Source of the DNA: Pycnopodia helianthoides | Taxonomy: Eukaryota > Echinodermata > Asteroidea > Forcipulatida > Asteriidae | Reading direction: 5' to 3' | Assembly (NCBI GenBank): GCA_032158295.1 | Contig: CM063250.1 | Location: 3,955,001 to 4,019,000 of the forward strand | Length of the DNA: 64,000 bases | Shown: piece after piece, positions 22,347 through 33,591 of the stretch | How the letters are laid out: each line of letters begins with the position of its first letter | Position numbering within the stretch: the first letter of the stretch is position 1 | Program-made: the position numbers and the translations under genes | The notes under the pieces: model-generated | What the model was told of the DNA's origin: nothing | What the model saw: only the letters and a program-made list of their open reading frames with translations | The model's database searches: none

Positions 22347-23819
22347 ATGGCCGATCCCACCGCTGCCACTACCGACAATGTGACCACTCTAGACGGCAAC
22401 GTGTCGTACGCGTACCCCGTGCCGTACGTGGTCATACTCTCGATTGTTTTGGTGACGGAAATGATAGCTGGTGTCCTCAGCAACACGGCGGTTCTATTTA
22501 GTTACCATGTGAACAGAAAGTTCATCCGCTCCGTCAGTGATGTTTTCATAATCAACATGAATATCGTTGACATCATCATCTGTGTGGTCTCCATTCCAGC
22601 CACTTTGGTAGCGGTCCTGTCCTATCCGGGGATACCCCTCTTTTGCTTCTTCCACGAGGCGACCGTGTCGTTCGCCGGTGTCGCGTCCGCGGTCAATGTC
22701 GTCGTCATATCCATCGATCGCTACGACAAGATCTCGCACCCGCTCGTCAGGCGGTTCAACATGAGGAACGTGCGCTGGATCCTGCCGATCACCTGGGTGT
22801 TGTCCCTCTTCGGATTCTGTTCTCCGTTCATCGGGATCAACCGAAAAAAGTTCAGTGAAGTACAGAACCTCTTTCATGTAGAGCAACACTTGTGTTTCCA
22901 CTGGTTCTTCAAATCGAGGGACAACCATCTGTATGAATTGTACTACGTTCCCATATTCTTTCTGACGACTGTTGTGATGATCCGTGCATACTATGGGATT
23001 ATAAGGATAACGCGGGTCAAGACTATCCACTCGGCGTTGGTGAAAGCCACCGTCAACGTTAAATTGGAGGACAACAGACGGGTGATAGCTGCAGCGAATA
23101 ACTTGAGAGATCCCGAGAAACGGGTGTCTCGGACCACAACCATTATCATCCTCACCTTTATTATATGCTGGGGACCTCATGCTATGATCAGCATTGTCAT
23201 ATTGGCCAGGGGCTACGCGAGCAGTGGTGACGTGGCCGTGGAAATGGTGGAGAGGTGGCTGGTGGCGCTGGGTTACACCACCACGCTAATGCACCCCATA
23301 CTGTACGTGTTCATGAGGCGGAATTTCAGGCGAGCTTTCTTCAACAGTTGGATAATGCGCTGTCTGGCCAGACGGGGTGTGGTCAGGGCAAACACTCCAT
23401 CCCAAAGCCACGACCGCACCCCAAGGGTGCTGGGTCACAGGCGGACAGAAAGAAGACACTCGCAGGCGAGGAAATTCAGTAGGCCGGTCAATAAGGTCGA
23501 GGAGAAGGTCTCGAATGTGCCGCAGACTTCTGCCGCGAAAATGACGGCTCGCACTCGCGTTACCTCCGACGAGGAACACTCCGAGACAAAGCCAATGAAG
23601 AAAATAGGGGAGGGCGCCCTACTGCTCAGAGACGATGACGTTGAGAACAAACCGCCAATCATACACGTCGGCAATGACGTCACGGGAATGCCTTCGACGA
23701 CTATAAAGGAATCTGACGATTCCGTATTTGTGTTTAGGGAAGAAGATGTCAAACTAAGGGTAGGCAGTACGCTTGCAGGCAAAGCACAGGGTAACATCAA
23801 TCTACCGAGTGTAGAATGA
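22347..23819 (+). CDS. GPR22-like: GPR22-like rhodopsin-family G protein-coupled receptor, 490 aa
   Basis: A single-exon class A receptor of the plasma membrane. The extracellular N terminus has sequons at N11 and N18. TM1 (about 25-50) carries N46 and TM2 carries D75. C100 probably pairs with C183 in loop 2. TM3 ends in DRYD (124-127), TM6 has CWGP (284-287), and TM7 has HPILY (316-320) in place of the usual NPxxY. The FHEATVSFAGVASAVNVVVI stretch and the HPxLY ending closely match vertebrate GPR22, an orphan receptor reported in heart and brain and suggested to couple to Gi. The C-terminal tail (about 330-490) is long, basic then acidic, and unlike GPR22. The ATG at 22,347 gives a normal short N terminus. 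GC content is well above the neighbouring spacer. Family assignment is firm; strict orthology and ligand are unknown. Confidence 0.92.
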   Translation: MADPTAATTDNVTTLDGNVSYAYPVPYVVILSIVLVTEMIAGVLSNTAVLFSYHVNRKFIRSVSDVFIINMNIVDIIICVVSIPATLVAVLSYPGIPLFCFFHEATVSFAGVASAVNVVVISIDRYDKISHPLVRRFNMRNVRWILPITWVLSLFGFCSPFIGINRKKFSEVQNLFHVEQHLCFHWFFKSRDNHLYELYYVPIFFLTTVVMIRAYYGIIRITRVKTIHSALVKATVNVKLEDNRRVIAAANNLRDPEKRVSRTTTIIILTFIICWGPHAMISIVILARGYASSGDVAVEMVERWLVALGYTTTLMHPILYVFMRRNFRRAFFNSWIMRCLARRGVVRANTPSQSHDRTPRVLGHRRTERRHSQARKFSRPVNKVEEKVSNVPQTSAAKMTARTRVTSDEEHSETKPMKKIGEGALLLRDDDVENKPPIIHVGNDVTGMPSTTIKESDDSVFVFREEDVKLRVGSTLAGKAQGNINLPSVE

Positions 23820-24889
23820 TACCCGAACACTGCTGCTCAATATTAGTCAAACTCTGCAATTTAGAATGTGGCTCCGTTTCTATTAAATAAGCACGCAATT
23901 TCGGCGTGAAGATAACTATATTTTTGTCAGTCTTTCACAGTACAACAAAATCTGCTCACTTAAAAAAAGGGCCTCCGGAGCACTTCAGGGAACCTACTTC
24001 TTGACGATATTAGTAAAGATGGACAGAGTTTTGCATTTAAACTGGATTTCATGGCTACGCGTGTTTACTTTAATTGCATTAGTTTTGCTCATCATCAGAG
24101 AGCGATCGATATCACTGTAGCTATGTAGGTCCTTTTAACTACCTAAATCACAAGCGTCCTGCTATAGACTTTAAACAAGGCGCGCATGGCATGCCTGATG
24201 ATGTTGGCGAACTTAGCCACTTGTCGCTGAGTGCCACATGCGCCTTTACTATTAAGGCTAGCGTGCTGCTGTTGAAGATACTTGAGTTCCTATAATTTTA
24301 GGCGCCAAAAATAGTGAATGGCATGGCGTTTCGACCCAAGCAGATACTCTATCCAAGCGTCAGGCCATTAATTATTTGTGGCATGTATACCATAGCTCCT
24401 TTTGGTTGGTAAGCAACAGTTTGCAACAGCTAATTCTATATTTTCTCAACTACAATTTTTAGGCTTTGCACAGTCATGATGTACTTGGTGCATTGTACGG
24501 CTGCAAATTTGAGATCAAAGGTCAGACATTTAAATGCATTTTAAAGAGGAGATTATTTGGTCAGACTTTCAATATCAAAAGTTTGGTTTTTCGTATAGAC
24601 AAAACAATTTAGTCAAGCTCAGTGGCAAACTTCAGTGCCAAACTTCAGTGCATGCCAACGTCCCGATGACAGCTTTTTGAATGGATCTTAATGGTGTTCT
24701 TCATACAAACTTTCTTTCAGTGAATTTACGAGAGATCTTATTCTATTTTGATAATGATATTTCAAGGATACTTTGAAGCTATAAGACTTTCACGGCTCGC
24801 CTGTCTTGGTGCATGGCGGGGAGGGGGTTTGAGAGAGAAGGTGGCATTTTTCCTAATCATCAGGACCCAATTTCACGGCTCTGCTTAAA
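23820..24889. other. Receptor 3' flank and spacer
   Basis: A weak poly(A)-like ATTAAA occurs at about 23,881. A dispersed repeat with CGTTTCGACCCAAGCAGA and CAGTTTGCAACAGCTAATTC lies at 24,300-24,450. No gene. Confidence 0.5.
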
Positions 24890-25100
24890 AGTAAGCAAAG
24901 AATCAAATGCGGGACCAGCTCTGTGGAACTCACATCCTGATAGCTGCAAAACAGGCAAGCTCACTTGAGAAGATGCTGAAGACTCACTTGTTTTGTCTTT
25001 GATTTTGATTGTTGATCTGTGTTGGACATATCCAAGCGCTTTGCAACCTATGGAATAGGTGCTCTATAAATGCTAGCTTATTATTTATTATAGATCGGCG
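24890..25100 (+). mobile_element. 3' end of a non-LTR retrotransposon, decayed
   Basis: One frame reads NAGPALWNSHPDS, matching the usual AGPxLWNSLP motif at the C terminus of CR1/L2-type ORF2 proteins. After a frameshift, KMLKTHLFCL and a stop follow, the usual end of those proteins. The tail GGTGCTCTATAAATGCTAG then TTATTATTTATTA is typical of such 3' ends. It is clearly inactive. Confidence 0.75.
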
Positions 25101-27075
25101 CTTACGGAAGCAGGGAATTCCGCACTTTTTACGTCAAGCGTATTTCACGGTTTTGCAGGAAATGTTTGCCTGTGCGCGTGCGTACTCCACGTTACTAATT
25201 TATGAATTATTCGCTTACACAGCTAGCGCAGAGATTTGGCGCTTGCACAGTAAGCGGAGAATAATGATCGCAAGCGAAGAATCCGGCGGTGAAATTGAGG
25301 CCCTGATCAAACTCTGGATTGGGTTCTGTAAGCGCTGTAGGCGGAGCTTATACTGACGAAAGAATGAGGCCTAAACTGAGCTTAGCCGGTGAGCCAGGGC
25401 CGCGGTTTTGATTGTGCGTGTATGCCTATGCCGCACTTAACACTGCTGTAAGGCTGTTTCCAAATGGTGGGATTCCGGCTACAGCTCCCTGGCCTTTGGG
25501 TGCAGGGTCAGCATTGAAGTATAAGCCGAAGTCGTAAAGACGCACAAGGCTCAACGTGAATTGTTTTTGTTAATTAAATGTGTTTTACACGATATGTATA
25601 AAACAGCGATGAGAGGAAAACAAAGGAAGAATTGTAAACGAGTTTTCAAGAAGCCTAGGCCTACTTTTTACAAACTGAAGTGTAAGTACTGGCCTACCAA
25701 CTGCCCTGCGTGAAACTTTCCCGTCTGAAATTTCATGATAAGCGAGAACCCCCCCCCCCATCCCATCTTCCTGCCTCTGATTTTTGCAAATACAAAACGT
25801 AAAGGAACATTGACAACACGTTTAAATCAATCTACGGTTATAAAAGTCCTTGGCTTAACAACAAGAAATAATAAATGAAATGAAATGAAATGAAATGAAA
25901 TGACTATGTGCACATCTCGAGCGTATTCGAACTTTGGCTAAAAAGAAAAATAATAATTCTTTGGGAAGTCAAAATATTTAGCCATAGAGTAATTAATATG
26001 GAAGTAAACAAGTCATTAAAGAAAACCTGAGAATAACCCTTGACCTCCGTTTCATTTCATTTCCGGTTACTTGTAAACAATAAAGAATTTTGCCCACCTG
26101 ACGTTGATGTTATTGTTTTAAACACATGTAATGGTCGCACGAATTCGGGCTTGATTGGCAAATGTTTTTTTTTTGTAATGAAATGATCATCCCCCGTCCA
26201 AGTTGTATTTTGTTTCAAATACAATAAAATAATTTTATAAAAAATTGCTATGGGTATTTTTTTTTCACGAATTTTGTACAAATATAATTTAAAATGAAGA
26301 TTTGATTCGATAGAAAATGTAGTCTTTGTTGTTGTTGCTGTTGTTGTTTTGTTTTCTTCTTCTTCTTTTTTTTTTGGGGGGGGGGTGTTTGTTTTTGATA
26401 CGCGCGAGACTTGCACATAGGTGTTGTACCATCAAAGGGTTGACATTTCTTAGGGTTGGTTAAATATTGTGAGGCGTTTATCGTGAACTAAAGAATTTAA
26501 TGTTATTTAACCTCCATAAAAGTATCCTACTCCTACAAACAATTGGCAATATAGACGATGTGACCTGTGACATCACATGTTTACAAAAGAGCCACAGAGC
26601 CTGGACTTCCTGCAGGCACGATTTGTACACAGCTCAATGGAAGAAAGCATAAAATCTTATATTTTATGGAGATTGCACTGTCTAATTCTAATCAACTTTT
26701 GATATGATAAAAGGGGGCACATCTAAAAACTTGTCCAGCTTTTACTTTCATAACTCTTGGTTTTATGTTGAAATTATGACACAAAATGTCAACTTTCCCA
26801 TAGGACCAGTGTAGTATCTTGCCTGCCAGAATACTCAAAGAATGTACAAGGTCACACTTATTGTAAACAACGTTCACATGGTCTATTGGCAACTTGTTTT
26901 CCCTCGTTGTGGACTTTGATATTATGTGGGCAGTATTGTTTACCTTGCCAATAACTATTGAGTTAATTTATAAACAAAACAAACGCATCGATATTATCCT
27001 TCCCCGGTACTTTATTATAAGAACGCAAGTTTACGAACAGCCAATAAAGGCACACGTACAATAATTATGTTCCGT
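25101..27075. other. Spacer with one pentanucleotide microsatellite
   Basis: (AAATG)n lies at 25,873-25,902. A 115-codon plus frame at 25,009-25,356 begins inside the LINE tail and has no recognisable domain. The minus frame at 26,057-26,416 is low-complexity. No gene. Confidence 0.5.
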
Positions 27076-27435
27076 TTAAAGGTATTATTCGGGATTGGTG
27101 TAGAGCTGACAAAATAGTCGCAGACAGTTCATGTTTTCTGTGATCAACCATATACATGAAATAACAAACCTGTGAACATTTGGGCTTAATCCGTTGTTTT
27201 TTTAGCATGTAAACACATTGGCCTTATGTTAGGTATAGTAAAAAAAAAACTGCAATCAGCTGTACCGTTCGATTAGGTTTTTCATTTTTTTCCCTCTTGA
27301 ACATGAATTCATTTCAGAGGGAAATATTTCACCGGAAAAAGGTCCCAATTTGAACTTCACAATCGGTAAGCTTTCAAACTAGAATTAAATAATTTTGTTT
27401 TATTTATCATTACCGATCCTGTATAATACCTTTAA
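27076..27435 (+). mobile_element. TTAA MITE, family E (copy E2), 360 bp
   Basis: The ends are TTAAAGGTATTATTCGGGAT and complement-like ATCCTGTATAATACCTTTAA, with TTAA flanks. Internal blocks GTAGAGCTGACAAAATAGTC and TTTCAGAGGGAAATATTTC recur in copies at 14,536 and, inverted, at 57,262. Confidence 0.88.
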
Positions 27436-27973
27436 ATGAATGACTTCATTGTCTGAATCAATAATTGTCCAAATAGAAGCTACTAAAATTTTACCTGCAT
27501 TTATTATCTTCGTTGTTTGCGTTGTTGTATGTGCGTGTGTGTGTGGGGGGGGGGGGCATAAGCCTTTAAATAACCAAAGTAATTGGTAGAACTATTAGGG
27601 CCTATAAAGTAGTTGTATAAATTGTGGATCTGACGGAAGTGCTTGTACATGAGCAATCTCTAATTGTTGATTTTGGGGAAGGACATTTATACTTCCTTAA
27701 TGAATTTTTGACACAAAAAAAATAATGGACCAAATTTCTCTTGTGTTGCTTTTTCGTCTCCAAAGTGTATACAGAATAAAATATGTAATAATTTCTCCAT
27801 CGGCAGCTTCTGTTTCTGACCTACATTATATCCGTTGTGCTTTGTTTCAGCATGTTCTCCGCATCAAGGGTTCTGGTTATATTTTACAACATTTTGTTAA
27901 ATTGACATTATAATTAAATTGCTGCTAAAGTCGAACGGCAATAGTAAAAAAGTATTTCGCTTGAAATCAAAAT
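27436..27973. other. Spacer, no gene seen
   Basis: Anonymous AT-rich sequence with a TG/G run at 27,535-27,556. Confidence 0.5.
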
Positions 27974-28368
27974 TTAAAGGAACATTACAGAACTGGTTTT
28001 TGCTAACAAAACAGTTGCTGGCAGTGTAAGCACTTTATGTAATCCACCATATACATAAACTGACAAACCTGTAGAAGTTTGAGATCGATCGGCCAGCTGG
28101 GTCACGAGAAAATAGTGAAAAACCGATTACACATTTGCATGAAATCATATAGATTCAACAAATGAATAAAATGCTCACTGAGCGATAAACTCCTATCGGA
28201 AAATTAGTTTATTCATTTCTCATCAAATATGGCATTTCAGGCAGAAAATATTTCAAGGGATGTTTTCTACTATCATCATCATTAGATCGTGTAAGTTTTA
28301 TGTAATTCTGTGATCAAAAAGTATATTTTACAATTTTTGTTCTTACCAATTCTGTAATGTTCCTTTAA
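27974..28368 (+). mobile_element. TTAA MITE, family A (copy A4)
   Basis: Full length, with TTAAAGGAACATTACAGAAC at the left and AATTCTGTAATGTTCCTTTAA-type right end. It is very similar to A1, A5 and A6. Confidence 0.95.
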
Positions 28369-28547
28369 TCATCCAATGACTCAGTCCTTTAAATTTCCTT
28401 CGCTGTCTTTTTTTTGCGATTTAATTTTTATTATAAATATATATATATATACATTTCTGATAATTTACCGGGAAAATTGCTTGTAGGTGTGACTGCAGTT
28501 TAATTTAATTGAGATACCGCTGTATAGAACTGATTGGTCCTGATTAT

Positions 28548-29228
28548 GTACTCCCGGGTCAGAATTGACCCGCCGACCCGGATTCGAGTTCCGGGGGAAC
28601 TGACCCATTTCTGGGTCTTGCGTTTTCCCGAAAAGAGGTTTAAAAAATGATTTAAAGACACTGGACACCTTTTGTAATCATCAAAGACCAGTCTCCTCAC
28701 TTGGTGTATCTCAACAAATGCACAAAATAACAAACTTGTGAAAATTTGAACTCAATTTGTCGTCGAAGTTGCGAGATAATAATGGAAGAAAAAAACACCC
28801 TTGTCACACGAAGTTGTGTGCTTTCAGATGCTTGATTTCGAGACCTCACGCGTGAGGTCTCAAAATCAATTCAAATATTTTACTGAGAAATTACTTCTTT
28901 CTCAAAAACTACGTTACTTCAGAGGGAGCCGTTTCTCACAATGTTTTATACTATCAACAGCTAACAATTATTTTGAGTAATTACCAATAGTGTCCAGTGC
29001 CTTTAACTTGGATTCTGGGTTTAGTTTGACACATATTCCGTATCATAGAATCGAGGGGAACTTACCCATTTCTAGTTCCGGCTGACACGGAAAGAGGTTT
29101 AAAAAAATCATGTATTTAACTCGGATTCTGCGTCCGGGGACGGTGGACACAGATTCCGGGTCATACTTTCCCAGATAATGGGTCAGGCCCCCGTGACCCG
29201 GAACTGGGTCAATTCTGACCCGGGAGTA
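28548..29228. mobile_element. Palindromic GACCCGG element split by a nested MITE
   Basis: The left end ACTCCCGGGTCAGAATTGAC is answered by GTCAATTCTGACCCGGGAGT at the right, an exact inverted pair. The interior repeats GACCCGGATTC-type words and has internal duplicates of AAGAGGTTTAAAAAA and ACTCGGATTCTG. A family-B MITE (28,652-29,006) is inserted at a TTAA within one of these duplicates, so the host element is about 320 bp without it. A relative lies near 12,185-12,310. Confidence 0.8.
28652..29006 (-). mobile_element. TTAA MITE, family B (copy B3), nested
   Basis: The ends are TTAAAGACACTGGACACC and TGTCCAGTGCCTTTAA, with TTAA at both junctions. The central 38-base hairpin at 28,832-28,869 has the same GAGACCTCACGCGTGAGG core as B2. 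It sits inside the GACCCGG element and is therefore the younger insertion. Confidence 0.92.
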
Positions 29229-29746
29229 TTTGTTGATGTTGATTTTATTGCTATTCAAAGTCATGATCATTTACAGAACACAGTAAAACATTTAAACACA
29301 GATGGTCGTTACAAGCTTCCGTACTTAACAGCAGGCCATTGTCACATCACTCACCGTTGACTTTAATGTCAATGTGATTAATCTCACGCGGGGCTTTCTT
29401 TCAGTTTCAAAGCTTTGCTGTCTGCAGCTCTTTACAAAATATGATGAATATATATATACGTGTTGATACAAAGCCTTCCCGACGATATTCGTGAACACAT
29501 TTAAAAAAAAAGAGATAACATCTCATTATTATGCAGGATAGCAGCGGGACATAACCAGATTGAAATCGCTGGGTACTTTACCTGAATGGTTATTAAAGGT
29601 GACGTTGCTGCACCGGCTGGTTTACACTGGTTGAATTTGCTTTCCCCCAAAACACTCTGTAGTATTCATTGTTGAGTATAGGCGTGATAGGACTGTTTAG
29701 TTATCTGTGTGTGTCTGTGGGGGGGGGGGGCAAACGGGTTGATTTG
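29229..29746. other. Spacer, no gene seen
   Basis: Contains a G run at 29,719-29,730 and no recognisable exon. Confidence 0.45.
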
Positions 29747-30140
29747 CCCGAAAAGTTACACAGATTAGATAATCTAATACCGGGGAAAAGGTCCAGTTTT
29801 GTTTTCTCTGTCCAATTATGTTCTTCTTCGTGCTGGGCCCGAATTTTCAGCACTGTTTTGCCCGAATTTGGGAGGGGCAGTTGTCCCCCTGGTCATACGC
29901 CTATACGTGTTTGAAGTTTTGTAAAAAATCAGTCGGTCAAAACGAATTTTATCTACACACATTTTTGTCTGGAGTAAAGTATGAGAACGGTTCGCTCTCA
30001 GCGTAAGTTGAGACATGCTTTTTAGTGAGTTAGTTTAAAATCAATTTCTCAAATGAAAATTTCTGATTGAATTTCAATAATACTTTATAATATCTACGTC
30101 GCCCAATCTTGTTCGTCGTTCGCCCAGGCTCTCATAAAAC
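29747..30140 (+). repeat. Segmental duplication, copy 1
   Basis: About 390 bp from CCCGAAAAGTTACACAGATT to GGCTCTCATA, nearly identical to 30,909-31,303 with only scattered substitutions and one A-run indel. It includes GCCCGAATTTGGGAGGGGCA and CATACGCCTATACGTG. The open frame in both copies is short and has no family features. Confidence 0.9.
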
Positions 30141-30359
30141 GTGATATTTGACTTAAACATGCAGAAGAATAGTGTATTATGTAAATATTAAAGAAATAAT
30201 CAGTGTAGTTTCTATTTAGTCTTTTCTTGTGGAATGGACGTGAAAGATAACAAAGGAATGACAAACTAAAGTGTTTTTCTTTTTTTTGTCAAGTAATGAA
30301 CCACAAGGGAAACTGACTGGGTAAATTTCAAATGGTTTGGGGTTGAACAAAGAAAAATT

Positions 30360-30405
30360 GACTAGAGCGGGATTTGAACCAACGACCTCCGGATTCTTTT
30401 TTTTT
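30360..30405 (-). repeat. tRNA-like B-box remnant
   Basis: On the minus strand GGTCGTTGGTTCAAATCCCG resembles the T-arm and B box of a tRNA. No matching A box or acceptor stem is found, so this is best read as a SINE relic. Confidence 0.35.
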
Positions 30406-30852
30406 TCGCAGAGTCTTCGAACATACTTATTTTTTTAATAGAACTCAAAATGCAAAGTTGATGAAAGGGCTGTGTGTGATACAGTGCTTATCACATCAGT
30501 CGGTGTATGGAATTTATAACTTAGCTCCTTTATCCTATATGCAATAGTTACATCAATTATAAGTTCATGCATTTTCCACCCGTTTTTCCCCTCCCATGTT
30601 CCTCACGTTGGCGGAACTGTCAGCCAAATCGGAAGCCTATACACTCTCTCCATCAACAACGACATATCAACGAAATGACCGGCCTTTGGGTCGCAGCTGC
30701 GTTGCCCAGTGTCGTTCACCTCAGTATCTGCCAAGAGGATAGCTCATTGCAGTGAGAAAAACATGTACAGGATATGTGTTAAGAGAAAAGGTTGAGGAAT
30801 TTAAACATCATCAGAATGGGTTTGGAAATATACTGTAATTACGATTGTACGA

Positions 30853-30911
30853 TTGTGTCGGAGCATGGACAATGTGATGCCAAAGCTATAACAGGCTCGA
30901 ACTGTGAACCC
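30853..30911 (+). repeat. 59-bp direct repeat, left copy
   Basis: Identical over 59 bases to 31,333-31,391; starts TTGTGTCGGAGCATGGACAA and ends CTCGAACTGTGAACCC. It bounds the left side of duplication copy 2. Confidence 0.95.
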
Positions 30912-31303
30912 GAAAAGTTACACAGATTAGATAATCTAATACAGGGGAAAAGGTCCCATTTTGTTTTCTCTGTCCAATTATGTTCTTCTTCTTGCTGGGC
31001 CCGAATTTTCAGCACTGTTTTGCCCGAATTTGGGAGGGGCAGTTGTCCCCCTGGTCATACGCCTATACGTGTTTGAAGTTTTGTAAAAAAATCAGTCGGT
31101 CAAAACGAATTTTATCTGCACACATTTTTGTTTGGAGTAAAGTATGAGAACGGTTCGCTCTCAGTGTAAGTTGAGACATGCTTTTTAGTGAGTTAGTTTA
31201 AAATCAATTTCTCAAATGAAAATTTCTGATTGAATTTCAATAATACTTTATAATATCTATGTCGCCCAATCTTGTTCGTCGTTCGCTCGGGCTCTCATAC
31301 CAC
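30909..31303 (+). repeat. Segmental duplication, copy 2, between 59-bp direct repeats
   Basis: The second copy of the block at 29,747. It starts exactly where the left 59-bp repeat ends (sharing CCC) and stops about 30 bp before the right one. The arrangement suggests a templated insertion that duplicated its flank. Confidence 0.9.
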
Positions 31304-31332
31304 GCGATACTAAATGATACTACAATATGACT

Positions 31333-31391
31333 TTGTGTCGGAGCATGGACAATGTGATGCCAAAGCTATAACAGGCTCGAACTGTGAACCC
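31333..31391 (+). repeat. 59-bp direct repeat, right copy
   Basis: Exact match to 30,853-30,911. Confidence 0.95.
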
Positions 31392-31821
31392 TTCAACACT
31401 GAGGTTTATGTGCTAATTTTGAAGGCGAGGGTTTGGCTTTGGGTTGGAGTTATAGGGTTGAAGTAAGATTTTGATATTGGATCATTTGTATTAAATTCAA
31501 TTTCGATTATGTGGACAATACAACTATACGAGTAGGGACCGTCAAGAAAAGGGCAACAGTATGTAAAAAAAACACCTGTCGTCCAAAAAGATGTGCAGTG
31601 TTATATTTCCATTACTATATCGTTGGTAAATTTAACACCGTGTCGGTGTTGTCACATGTAGATACCAGGATAATCGATAATCAATAATAACACCGGTGTT
31701 TTTGCCACGCAGTCCCCGCTCATTCCAATATCAAATCGATAATCTAGAATAGGCCTACACACAGAAAAATTAAAATACTGGTTTATGTTTACGAGTAAGG
31801 CCTATTCTAAGTGATTGGTGT

Positions 31822-32182
31822 TTAAAGGCACTGGACACTATTGGTAATTACTCAAAATAATTGTTAGCAAAAAAACTTACTTGGTAACGAGCAATGGAGA
31901 GCTGTTGATAGTATAAAACATTGTGAGAAACGGCTCCCTCTGAAGTAACGTAGTTTTTTTTAGAAAGAAGTAATTTCTCAGTAAAATATTTGGCATCTGA
32001 AAGCACACAACTTCGTGTGACAACATGGACAAGGGTGTTTTTTCTTCCATTATTATCTCGCAACTTCGACGACCAATTGAGTTCAAATTTTCACAGGTTT
32101 GTTATTTTGTGCATATGTTGAGATACACCAAGTGAGAAGACTGGTCTTTGACAATTACCAAAGGTGTCCACAGTGTCTTTAA
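31822..32182 (+). mobile_element. TTAA MITE, family B (copy B4), without central palindrome
   Basis: TTAAAGGCACTGGACACTAT at the left and GTGTCCACAGTGTCTTTAA at the right, with TTAA flanks. It is close to B2 over most of its length, but the roughly 40-base central palindrome is absent: TAAAATATTTG runs directly into GCATCTGAAAGCAC. Confidence 0.92.
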
Positions 32183-32253
32183 AGGTAATCTTTTCAAAAA
32201 AGTTTACTCATCATTTTGAAGGATTGTAAACCGTGCATGAGTTTAAACTGTTG

Positions 32254-32604
32254 AAGGGATGGTATATACCTTTGGTAATTACTCGACAAATATATGAACA
32301 TAAAAGTTAACTTGGTATGAAGCACTGCAGCTGTTGATAATGTACACCATTTTGAGAAACGATTCCCTTCTTAGAAATGTGGTTTAAGCGAAAGGGAATA
32401 AAAAAGAAGTTCAATCTGAGAAACGTTCCATCCATGCATGAAACGTTTCACAGATTGTGTAGTCCAGATTGTGTATTGGACATAGCCGCTCACATTTTCG
32501 GTGATATCTTAAAAACGCTACCACCTTTTGAAAAATGAAAGGTTAATTTTAATGTGTAATCTACGTTTATATAGAATTAAAACAATCGACTACTTTGCCT
32601 TTAG
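32254..32604 (+). mobile_element. Degenerate family-B MITE (copy B6)
   Basis: The interior matches family B (CTTTGGTAATTACTCGACAA, AACTTGGTATGAAGCACTGC) but both tips have lost the TTAAAGG ends. The central hairpin at 32,412-32,457 pairs AATCTGAGAAACGTT-like arms with two or three mismatches. Confidence 0.75.
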
Positions 32605-33197
32605 ATACCCTTTGAGCACATTTCGGCAAATGACATTATTACCAAATATTCTCTTATAGGATTGCAAGTATCAGTGAATTCGGAATTCAGCCAACAAACT
32701 CGCAATCAGAAAAAGACAACAGTCGTAACAACCACCTGCCGTTCCCCTCTGTTGAAATCTTTTAATGTAAACTGAATTGTCGTTGCAGCGTTTCCTCAAG
32801 TAACCTTTATATCAAAATCTGACCCTCTTTTAATTTTGCTGTCTGATACTTTTTTTCAAAAATGTAAATTACCCTCTCTAGTATTTATTTTTATGTCTTT
32901 TTTGATCCGAAATAGGGCAAGGTAATGATTCAGAAGTAGGCATCCCGCTGTCTCCGAACTCATCACTCACACGATCAAAGATGCACGGGTATTTTTCTTA
33001 TCCCTCTTTGTCATCGCTAGAATTTCGGAAAGCCCGTTGTCATGGAAACTTATGCAATCCATCCTCAGCCTCGGCATAAGAAGACATGTACATGCACTTG
33101 GTGTAATAGGATGGGGAGTAGACACTTGTGTATGGCACACGGGGTCAAGTGATGAGGCATCGCCGTTGCCGGCTGAGATGGCGAATAAGACATCACT
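32605..33197. other. Spacer, no gene seen
   Basis: Anonymous sequence without recognisable exons. Confidence 0.5.
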
Positions 33198-33591
33198 TTA
33201 AAGGAACATTACAGAATTGGTGTTTGCTACCAAAACAGTTGCTGGCAGTGTAAGCACTTTATGTAATCCACCATATACATAAACTGACAAACCTGTAGAA
33301 GTTTGAGATCGATCGGCCATCTGGGTCACGAGAAAATAGTGAAAAACCGATTACACATTTGCATGAAATCATATAGATTCAACAAATGAATAACACGCTC
33401 ACTGAGCGATAAACTCCAATCGGAAAATTAGTTTATTCATTTCTCATCAAATATGGCATTTCAGACATAAATATTTCAAGGGATGTTTTCTGCTATCATC
33501 ATCATTAGACCGTGTAAGTTTTATGTAAATCTGTGATCAAAAAGTATATTTTACAAGTTTTTTTCTTACCAATTCTGTGATGTTCCTTTAA
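33198..33591 (+). mobile_element. TTAA MITE, family A (copy A5)
   Basis: Full length with TTAA flanks, TTAAAGGAACATTACAGAAT left end and complementary right end with one change (TGTGATGTTCC). Confidence 0.95.

Noticed and set aside
22494..23180. 228-codon open frame on the minus strand
   Set aside because: It is the antisense shadow of the GPR22-like receptor, which has clear family motifs on the plus strand.
25009..25356. 115-codon plus-strand frame
   Set aside because: It begins within the tail of a LINE fragment and continues into repeat-derived sequence.
30853..31391. LTR retrotransposon with 59-bp LTRs
   Set aside because: The repeats are far too short for LTRs, lack TG...CA ends, and the interior is a copy of neighbouring non-coding DNA.
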